Assembly: GCA_016781775.1 (NCBI GenBank)
Contig: JADDPR010000510.1
Location: 1 to 14,010 of the forward strand
DNA from: Rubrobacter sp.
Lineage (GTDB): Bacteria; Actinomycetota; Rubrobacteria; Rubrobacterales; Rubrobacteraceae
DNA length: 14,010 nucleotides
Direction: 5' to 3'
Below, piece by piece: positions 5,793 through 11,601 of this stretch. Every line of letters begins with the position of its first letter. Position 1 is the stretch's first letter. The translations under genes and the position numbers were made by a program. The notes beneath the pieces are model-generated. The model made no database searches, was not told where the DNA came from, and saw nothing but the letters and a program-made list of their open reading frames with translations.

Positions 5793-6473
5793 GTGACCTC
5801 CGCCGCGGAGCTCAAACGGCTCGCGAAGCTCAAGCAGAAAAAGCACCGCGAGGTCGAGCGCCTCTTTCTTGCCGAGGGCCGTAACCTCGTCCACGAGTCG
5901 CCGAAGCCGCCGCTGGAGATCTACGAGGACCCCGCGGCCGTCGGAAAGCTCTCGACCCTCGCCACCCCGACCGGCCCCATCGCCCTTTTCCCGTTTCTCG
6001 ACGTGTCAAGCGGCGAGTTGCTCGGGAGCCGGGACCTGATCGTCCTCCTCGACGGCGTCCAGGATCCGGGGAACGTCGGCACCGTGATCCGGGCCGCACA
6101 CGCCTTCGGAGCGGGCGTCGCACTCTCTCGCGGGACCGCGGACCTGTACAACCCCAAGACCGTCCGGGCCACGATGGGCTCCCTCTTCCACGCGCCGGTC
6201 GCCCGCGAGCTCGACGCGACGGCTTTCCTGAAGGAGGCTCACGCCGCTGGCTTCGTCTCGGCGGCGGCGATGCCCGAGGGGGGAGGCGTACCCGCCGAGG
6301 TCCCCGGTGGGAAGCTCATCCTGGCCGTAGGTTCGGAGGGGTCGGGTCTGCCCGGGGAGGTGGTCGGGGCGTGCTCTATGAGCGTTACGATCCCGGTCCT
6401 CGCGCCCTCGCTGAACGCGGCGGTAGCCGCTTCCATTCTGCTCTACGAGGCCCACAACCGTATGCTAGGATAG
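5793..6473 (+). CDS. RNA 2'-O-methyltransferase, TrmH/SpoU family (TsnR-like)
   Basis: Uses S-adenosylmethionine to methylate a ribose 2'-OH in rRNA or tRNA. The SPOUT knot motifs are clear: motif 1 DPGNVGTVIRAA with Asn94 and catalytic Arg100; motif 2 GSEGSGLP (180-187); motif 3 IPVLAPSLNAAVAAS with SLN at 206-208. The N-terminal substrate domain is recognised from LKQKKHREVERLFLAEGRNL but is short, so the protein has 226 aa against about 260-270 in many relatives. GTG 5793 lies 2 bases after the trkA stop; the reading frame stays open further upstream inside trkA, but family similarity starts here. No strong ribosome binding site is seen, so coupling to trkA is likely. Mycobacterium has tsnR in the matching position after rplT. 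The target base cannot be told from sequence. Confidence 0.88.
   Translation: MTSAAELKRLAKLKQKKHREVERLFLAEGRNLVHESPKPPLEIYEDPAAVGKLSTLATPTGPIALFPFLDVSSGELLGSRDLIVLLDGVQDPGNVGTVIRAAHAFGAGVALSRGTADLYNPKTVRATMGSLFHAPVARELDATAFLKEAHAAGFVSAAAMPEGGGVPAEVPGGKLILAVGSEGSGLPGEVVGACSMSVTIPVLAPSLNAAVAASILLYEAHNRMLG
6463..6471 (+). promoter_or_regulatory. Possible extended -10 promoter of pheS
   Basis: TGCTAGGAT (TGn plus TAGGAT at 6466-6471) overlaps the last codons of the methyltransferase gene. There are 9 bases between the -10 and the pheS ATG, so transcription would start within about 3 bases of the start codon. No good -35 is present. The AGGA inside it (6467-6470) could also serve as a distant ribosome binding site for read-through transcripts. 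Confidence 0.3.
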
Positions 6474-6480
6474 CCGATAG

Positions 6481-7509
6481 ATGTCAGTAGTTGAGCGCAT
6501 AGAAAAGTTGAAGTCGGAGGCCCTCTCCGCCCTCGAGGAGGCGGGCACCACCAAGGATCTCGAATCCGTGCGCGTACGGTATCTGGGCCGTTCGGCCGAC
6601 CTCACCGAGATAAAGAAGAGTATCCGTGACCTGCCTGCCGATGACCGCAAGGCCGTGGGTGGGGCATCGAATAGGGCGACGAAGGCGATCGAAGCCGCCC
6701 TGACGGAGCGCCTCGCGGAGGTCGCGATCGCCGAGCGGGAGGAGAAGCTACGGGCCGAGGCCGTGGACGTCACGCTCCCGGGCGTGCCGTACCCCAAGGG
6801 CAGCCTGCACCCGTCGCTGCGGATTATCGACGAGGTCGTCGACTTCTTCGTGGGCCTGGGCTACAGGGTTGCCGAGGGTCCCGAGGTCGAGACGGATTAC
6901 TACAACTTTACTGCGCTGAACATCCCACCCGGACACCCGGCGCGCGGGATGCAGGACACGTTCTTTCTGGACGACGGGCTCGTCCTCAGGACGCATACCT
7001 CGCCGGTGCAGATAAGGACCATGCTCGGGGAGGAGCCGCCGGTCTACGTGGTCTGCCCGGGACGAACCTACCGGCGCGACTCCGATCCGACGCACACCCC
7101 GATGTTCAACCAGATCGAGGGGCTCGCGGTCGACAGGGGGCTCACGCTCGGGCACCTCAAGGGGACGCTTGCGGCGATGGCCCGGTACGTCTTCGGGGAG
7201 GACGTCCGGCTGCGTCTTCGGCCGAGCTACTTTCAATTCACGGAGCCGAGCGTCGAGATGGACGTCAGTTGCTTCGTCTGCGGCGGGAGCGACCCGAATT
7301 GCAAGGTGTGCAAAGGTGCGGGGTGGATCGAGATGGGCGGCGCCGGGATGGTGGACCCTGCCGTCCTCTCCGAGGTCGGATACGACCACGAGGAGTACAC
7401 CGGATTCGCCTTCGGCTTCGGACCCGACCGCATGGCGATGGTCAGGTACGGCATCCCGGACCTCAGGCTCTTCTTCGAGGGCGACCTCCGCTTTCTTCAG
7501 CAGTTTTAG
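6481..7509 (+). CDS. pheS: Phenylalanine--tRNA ligase alpha subunit
   Basis: Catalytic subunit of the (alpha-beta)2 class II synthetase that charges tRNA-Phe. The 342-aa length is normal. An N-terminal helical arm (about 1-90) precedes the catalytic domain. Recognisable segments are FTALNIPPGHPARGMQDTFF (143-162), HTSPVQIRTM (172-181), motif 2 CPGRTYRRDSDPTHTPMF (192-209) and motif 3 GFGPDRMAMVRYGIPDLRLF (312-331). Four cysteines (264, 267, 274, 277) form a CxxC-CxxC knuckle, as in many bacterial PheS. The 7-base gap to the upstream methyltransferase gene and 27-base gap to pheT suggest one operon, possibly with its own promoter at 6463-6471. Confidence 0.98.
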   Translation: MSVVERIEKLKSEALSALEEAGTTKDLESVRVRYLGRSADLTEIKKSIRDLPADDRKAVGGASNRATKAIEAALTERLAEVAIAEREEKLRAEAVDVTLPGVPYPKGSLHPSLRIIDEVVDFFVGLGYRVAEGPEVETDYYNFTALNIPPGHPARGMQDTFFLDDGLVLRTHTSPVQIRTMLGEEPPVYVVCPGRTYRRDSDPTHTPMFNQIEGLAVDRGLTLGHLKGTLAAMARYVFGEDVRLRLRPSYFQFTEPSVEMDVSCFVCGGSDPNCKVCKGAGWIEMGGAGMVDPAVLSEVGYDHEEYTGFAFGFGPDRMAMVRYGIPDLRLFFEGDLRFLQQF

Positions 7510-7536
7510 AGTTCTAGTCCGTAGAGGGAGATCACT

Positions 7537-9990
7537 TTGCGCGTCCCGCTTTCCTGGCTTCGCGAGTACGTAGACTTCGACCTTTCCGCCGACGAGCTTG
7601 CCGACCTCTTCTCGCTGCGCAGCCAGGAGGTCGATGGGATCGAACGCTTCGGCGTCCTCGAAGGCGAGGTCGTCGTCGGCGAGGTGGTCGAGTTCGGGCC
7701 GCACCCGAACGCCGACCGCCTGAACGTCGCGAAGGTCGACCTCGGGGGGCAGGTCGTCCAGATCGTGGCCGGCGCCCCGAACCCGTACCCCGGCGCCCGC
7801 ATCCCCGTCGTACGGCCAGGGAGCGTCCTCGCCGGCGGGCGTAAGCTCAAGAAGGCCAAGCTCCGCGGCATGGAGTCCAACGGGATGATGATGAGCGAGC
7901 GGGAGCTCGGCATCTCGGCCGAGCACTCGGGGATCCTCCTCCTCGACGACTCCTACGAGGTAGGACGGCCCCTCTCGGACTACTTCCCCGTCGGGGAGAC
8001 CGTGCTGGAGCTCGACATCAACCCGAACCGGCCGGATCTGTGGGGCATGATCGGGGTGGCCCGTGAGCTAGCCGCTATCCTGGCAACGCAGTTCAGGGTG
8101 CCCGAGCCGAGCTTCGAGCCCGCTGGCGAGCCGACTGGTGTCTACGCCCTGCGCGTCGAAGCCCCCAATCTCTGCCCTCGCTACGACCTCCGGCGCGTCT
8201 CCGGCGGCCGTCCGGGCGCGAAGGCGCCGCTCGAGATGCGCCGTCGCATCCACGCGGCCGGTATGCGCCCCGTCAACGCCATCGTAGACGCCACAAACTA
8301 CGTCATGCTGGAGACCGGACAACCCATCCACGCCTTCGATGCCGAAAAGGTTCGCGGCGGCATCGTCGTTCGCCGCGCCCATCCCGGCGAGAAGATGACC
8401 ATGCTCGATGGCCACACGCGTTCCCTAGACGAGGAGATGCTCGTGATCGCCGATGAGGAGCGCGGACTCGTCGTCGCCGGCGTGATGGGCGCGGAGACCG
8501 CCGAGGTCGGCGATGAGACGACCGACGTACTCGTCGAGGTCGCGACCTTTGTGGGCCGCAACATCATGGAGACCTCGCAGCGCCTCGCCCTCCGCACCGA
8601 CGCCTCCGGACGCTTCGAGCGCGGCCTCGACCCCAACATGGTCGACTTCGCGATGAACCGGGTGACGGACCTTATCGCGGAGGCCACCGGTGGACAGCCC
8701 GCGCCCGACACCCTGAGCCACTACCCCGAGCCCGTAGGGCCGTGGCAGGTGCCGTTGCGCCTCTCTCGCGCAGAACGGTTGCTCGGGATGCCGGTGGGGG
8801 AGGCGGACGCCTCAGAACGTCTCCGGGGCCTCGGCTGCGGAGTGGAGCCCGGGGACGGCAAGCTCTCCGTCACCGTCCCGACCTTCCGGCGTGATTTGAC
8901 GCGTGAGGCCGACCTGATCGAGGAGGTCGGCCGCCTCATAGGCCTGGAGAACGTCCCGGAGAGCCTACCCCGAGCCCCGCAGGCCGGCGGCCTGACCCCG
9001 GAGCAACGCAAACTCCGCACCCTGCGTCGTCTCCTCGCCGACCTCGGCCTCCACGAGGCCGTCACCTACCCCTTCGGCCCCGACCGCTGGACGCGGGCCC
9101 TCGGACTGGGCGAGGACGGGGGGGTGCCTCTCGCGCTGCGAAACCCCCTAAGCGCCGAGGCGAGCAACCTGCGCCGCTCGTTGATGCCGGGCCTCCTCGA
9201 CGCTGCCGCGCGCAACCGCTCCTTCGGCGCCCGCGGCGGTGCCCTCTTCGAGGTTGGTCACGTCTTCGAGCCCAGGCATCAGCCCGAGGGGATGCGCGAG
9301 TATGCCCTTCGCTACCGCATGCGCGGCGAGGTCGGTCTCGACGCCGAGGTGCTCCCGGAGCTCCTGATGGGCGTCGGCGAGACCAATAAGGTCGCCGGCC
9401 TTCTGGCGGGGACCGTACGCGCCGCGGGGTGGAACGTTCCACCGAAGCCGGCGGGCTTCTTCGAGGCGAAGGGCATCGTGGAGCGGCTCGTCCCCGGCGC
9501 TACGTTCGAGCCCCGGAGAGAGCCGTTCCTCCACCCGGGGCGCGCCGCCGCGGTGCTCGTGGACGGTGAGGAGGCCGGCTGGGTAGGGGAGGTTCACCCG
9601 GAGACCGCCGACGGCTTTGGGCTGGACGGCTGGCCCGTCGCCGCCTTCGAGTTGGACCTTGCGTTCGCCGACCCGGACCCCGAGCCACGCTTCCGGCCCT
9701 TCGTTAACGTGCCTTCCGTCTCGATGGACCTGGCCGTCGTCGTCGACGGGGACGTACGGGTCGGGGAGATGCTCGTTGAGATCTCCTCCCTCGGGAGCCC
9801 GATCCTCGCCGAGACGCGCGTCTTCGACGTCTACGAGGGCTCTCAGGTTCCTGAGGGCAAGAAGAGCGTCGCCCTGAACTTCACCTTCCAGGCCGAGGAG
9901 ACGCTCACCGACGAGGCGGTCAAGGGAGAGCTCGACCGCATCTCCGCCCGTCTGCGCGACGCCTTCGGTGCCGAGGTTCGCAGGGGTTAG
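7537..9990 (+). CDS. pheT: Phenylalanine--tRNA ligase beta subunit
   Basis: Beta subunit of PheRS; binds tRNA-Phe and edits mischarged tyrosine. The 817-aa length is full. It begins MRVPLSWLREYVDF, the family start. Approximate domains: OB-fold tRNA-binding domain (40-150, with GPHPNADRLNVAKVD and SNGMMMSERELG), B3/B4 editing domain (about 200-380, including INPNRPDLWGM just before it and DATNYVMLETGQPIHAFD), B5 (about 395-470), catalytic-like core (about 480-700) and C-terminal FDX-ACB domain (about 720-817, SVSMDLAVVV). The TTG start is supported by GAGGGAG (7524-7530) at a 6-base spacing. The TAG stop overlaps the stop of the converging acetyltransferase gene by 4 bases. Confidence 0.98.
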   Translation: MRVPLSWLREYVDFDLSADELADLFSLRSQEVDGIERFGVLEGEVVVGEVVEFGPHPNADRLNVAKVDLGGQVVQIVAGAPNPYPGARIPVVRPGSVLAGGRKLKKAKLRGMESNGMMMSERELGISAEHSGILLLDDSYEVGRPLSDYFPVGETVLELDINPNRPDLWGMIGVARELAAILATQFRVPEPSFEPAGEPTGVYALRVEAPNLCPRYDLRRVSGGRPGAKAPLEMRRRIHAAGMRPVNAIVDATNYVMLETGQPIHAFDAEKVRGGIVVRRAHPGEKMTMLDGHTRSLDEEMLVIADEERGLVVAGVMGAETAEVGDETTDVLVEVATFVGRNIMETSQRLALRTDASGRFERGLDPNMVDFAMNRVTDLIAEATGGQPAPDTLSHYPEPVGPWQVPLRLSRAERLLGMPVGEADASERLRGLGCGVEPGDGKLSVTVPTFRRDLTREADLIEEVGRLIGLENVPESLPRAPQAGGLTPEQRKLRTLRRLLADLGLHEAVTYPFGPDRWTRALGLGEDGGVPLALRNPLSAEASNLRRSLMPGLLDAAARNRSFGARGGALFEVGHVFEPRHQPEGMREYALRYRMRGEVGLDAEVLPELLMGVGETNKVAGLLAGTVRAAGWNVPPKPAGFFEAKGIVERLVPGATFEPRREPFLHPGRAAAVLVDGEEAGWVGEVHPETADGFGLDGWPVAAFELDLAFADPDPEPRFRPFVNVPSVSMDLAVVVDGDVRVGEMLVEISSLGSPILAETRVFDVYEGSQVPEGKKSVALNFTFQAEETLTDEAVKGELDRISARLRDAFGAEVRRG

Positions 9991-10550
9991 GAGCGGTCGC
10001 TTTTGTGCCAGTCGTCGGCGAGGACGCTCATCAAGATCGCGTCGTAAAACGCGTCCTCGCGGCGGATGGCCTCTTTGAGGCGTCCCTCGTGCGCGAACCC
10101 GATCTTCTCGTAGGTTGAGATCGCCGGCTCGTTGAAGGCGAAGACACTCAGCCCTACACGGTGCAGCCTCAACTCCTCGAACGCATACCTCAGAAGTAGC
10201 CTTATGGCCTCGGTTCCGACCCCCTGATCCCGGTCCTCGGCAGAGCCCACGATGATCGAGAGGTCCGCCGAGGCGTTCGCCTCGCTGACGTTCATCAATC
10301 CGATGACGCCCACGGGCTCCTCTTTGCCCTCGCGGTGGATGGCAAAAGAATCGTCGACGCTGGACAACTCCCGATCCCTGAAGAGCCGCTCGACCGCCGC
10401 CTGCCGCATCGGCCCGGCCGCCCAACTTGTGAGCCGCCAGACCTCCTCGTCGCCGTACCACCTCGCGTAGAGCGGGTAGTTCTCCCTGCGGTGGCGCCTC
10501 AAGTCCACGCCCTCCCCGACCAACTCGCGCGTCCTCCCGGTGTTTACCAT
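9987..10550 (-). CDS. GNAT family N-acetyltransferase (RimJ/RimL type)
   Basis: Predicted to transfer an acetyl group from acetyl-CoA to an amine; substrate unknown. The 187-aa protein shows the GNAT acetyl-CoA pyrophosphate loop RDQGVGTEA (107-115), a preceding beta strand (ADLSIIVG), and the C-terminal NEPAISTYEKIGF (140-152) that is typical of RimJ/RimL/SpeG-like members. ATG at 10550 is preferred although the frame stays open to 10925, because similarity begins at about VDLRRHRRENY and a TATAAT box sits 6 bases upstream of this ATG. No Shine-Dalgarno sequence is present. It converges on pheT with a 4-base overlap of stop codons and diverges from the DUF370 gene. Confidence 0.85.
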   Translation of the reverse strand: MVNTGRTRELVGEGVDLRRHRRENYPLYARWYGDEEVWRLTSWAAGPMRQAAVERLFRDRELSSVDDSFAIHREGKEEPVGVIGLMNVSEANASADLSIIVGSAEDRDQGVGTEAIRLLLRYAFEELRLHRVGLSVFAFNEPAISTYEKIGFAHEGRLKEAIRREDAFYDAILMSVLADDWHKSDRS

Positions 10551-10556
10551 TCGGCC

Positions 10557-10562
10557 ATTATA
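10557..10562 (-). promoter_or_regulatory. -10 box of the acetyltransferase gene (leaderless)
   Basis: On the - strand, TATAAT at 10562-10557 is a perfect -10 hexamer with only 6 bases between it and the ATG at 10550. Transcription would start on or beside the A of the start codon, giving a leaderless mRNA, which agrees with the lack of a ribosome binding site. No good -35 is seen 16-18 bases upstream. Confidence 0.5.
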
Positions 10563-10576
10563 TGCGGGGTTCTGTG

Positions 10577-10604
10577 TTGGAGATATCGGAAACCATGTTA
10601 AAAT
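10577..10604 (+). promoter_or_regulatory. Promoter of the DUF370/RemA-like gene
   Basis: TTGGAG (10577-10582) and TAAAAT (10599-10604) are 16 bases apart, and a TG at 10596-10597 makes an extended -10. Nine bases separate the -10 from the ATG at 10614, so the mRNA would have only about 0-3 bases of leader. There is no Shine-Dalgarno sequence before this gene. The promoter shares the 63-base gap (10551-10613) with the divergent acetyltransferase promoter. Confidence 0.5.
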
Positions 10605-10613
10605 TACAGCATC

Positions 10614-10955
10614 ATGAAAGTAATTCAGGACAGACTTGTTTCGTTGGGTTTCGGTAAGTATGTTCGGGCCGACAAGATCATCGCGCTCGTGCCCATAGAA
10701 GAGGACCGCGGCAGCGGACGGCGGACCCTCGTGTACGTAGAGAACCTCCCCGAGCCGCTCGTCGCCGGGCGGACGGAGGGCACGATCGTGCGGGACATGG
10801 TTGGCGTTGAGAGCGGCGCGGTAGAACTCCTGCGGCAGCTTCAGCTCCAGATCGGGCAGGTCAGGCCGCTTCTCAAGGGCTCCATACGCTCCGAAGCCGG
10901 CCTCGACCTCGACCAGCTCTCGCACCGCATATCGGACCTCACCGGCGAGCAGTAG
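10614..10955 (+). CDS. DUF370/RemA-like protein with C-terminal extension
   Basis: A 113-aa protein. Residues about 9-70 resemble DUF370 proteins such as Bacillus RemA, a small DNA-binding regulator of biofilm-matrix genes: LGFGKYVRADKIIALVP matches the IGFGnIVsAnrmIsIVsP start, and RRTLVYVENL followed by a TxxxR ending matches the GRRTrAVVVmdS half. About 20 residues between these halves in RemA are missing. Residues about 72-113 form an extra helical-looking tail (VELLRQLQLQIGQVRPLL and on). The ATG start has a strong promoter but no ribosome binding site. Its TAG stop shares one base with the GTG of mpg, so the two are coupled. The role here is unknown; the match was made from memory of the family and could be wrong. 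Confidence 0.6.
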   Translation: MKVIQDRLVSLGFGKYVRADKIIALVPIEEDRGSGRRTLVYVENLPEPLVAGRTEGTIVRDMVGVESGAVELLRQLQLQIGQVRPLLKGSIRSEAGLDLDQLSHRISDLTGEQ

Positions 10956-11581
10956 TGTCCCGCCGGGAGGCCCTCGGCACCCCCTTCTACGACCGCGATC
11001 CCCGGCAGGTAGCCGTGGACCTGCTGGGGTGCGTCCTTGCCCATGAGACTCCTGAGGGCGTTACCTCCGGCATCATCGTCGAGACCGAGGCGTACCGGCC
11101 CGAAGATCCTGCGTGTCACGCTTACAAAGGTCCGACGATGCGCAACCGGAACATCTTCGGTCGGCCGGGGATCGCCTACGTGTACCTCTCCTACGGCATC
11201 CACAAGCTTCTCAATGCCGTCTGTGAAGGAGAAGGAGTAGGCAGCGCCGTCCTGATACGGGCGCTCCGCCCCCTGGAAGGCCAGGAGCTCATGGAAGAGC
11301 GCAGGGGAAGAAAGAGAGACCTTTGCAACGGCCCCGGACGCCTCACCCAGGCCCTCGGCGTCGACCTCTCCCTGGACGGCGCGGACCTGACGCAAGGGGA
11401 CCTCTACCTGGCCTTGGGCGAGCCGCTCGAAGGCGCTATCGTCTCCACCACCCGCATCGGCATCAGCCGGGGCATGGAGCTCCCGTGGCGCTACCTTGTG
11501 GAAGGCGAGAGGGACGTATCGGTACCGCCGAAGACGGTCCTCGAACGCGGGTTGAAACGCGGTGGCCCCGTCCCTTTTTAG
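10955..11581 (+). CDS. mpg: 3-methyladenine DNA glycosylase (AAG/MPG family)
   Basis: Base-excision repair enzyme that removes alkylated purines such as 3-methyladenine, and hypoxanthine in some members. The 208-aa protein aligns by eye with human AAG: IVETEAY with catalytic Glu45 (Glu125 in human) and Tyr47 (Tyr127), His55 (His136), PTMRNRNIFGRPGIAYVYLSY with Tyr80 at the base-intercalating position (Tyr162) and Asn87 (Asn169), then LIRALRPLEG and LCNGPGRLTQAL. The start is GTG 10955, overlapping the upstream stop by one base, with no clear ribosome binding site; it is probably translated by coupling. In Mycobacterium mpg lies next to tyrS. Confidence 0.95.
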   Translation: MSRREALGTPFYDRDPRQVAVDLLGCVLAHETPEGVTSGIIVETEAYRPEDPACHAYKGPTMRNRNIFGRPGIAYVYLSYGIHKLLNAVCEGEGVGSAVLIRALRPLEGQELMEERRGRKRDLCNGPGRLTQALGVDLSLDGADLTQGDLYLALGEPLEGAIVSTTRIGISRGMELPWRYLVEGERDVSVPPKTVLERGLKRGGPVPF

Positions 11582-11587
11582 TCCTCG

Positions 11588-11601
11588 AACCCTGGAGGGT
11601 T
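11588..11601. terminator. Small hairpin between converging mpg and PBP genes
   Basis: AACCC (11588-11592) pairs with GGGTT (11597-11601) around a TGGA loop, with one further wobble pair possible. It fills most of the 19 bases between the two stop codons and is symmetric, so it could act in both directions. The stem is short and only TTT follows on the + side, so it is a weak terminator candidate. Confidence 0.35.

Noticed and set aside
9148..10461. 437-aa - strand ORF across the end of pheT and the acetyltransferase
   Set aside because: It overlaps two genes with clear family motifs in other frames and shows only Arg/Gly/Ala-rich low-complexity sequence.
10551..10925. 125-residue N-terminal extension of the acetyltransferase
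   Set aside because: It would cover the DUF370 gene and its promoter in antisense. GNAT similarity starts after ATG 10550, and a TATAAT box lies just upstream of that ATG.
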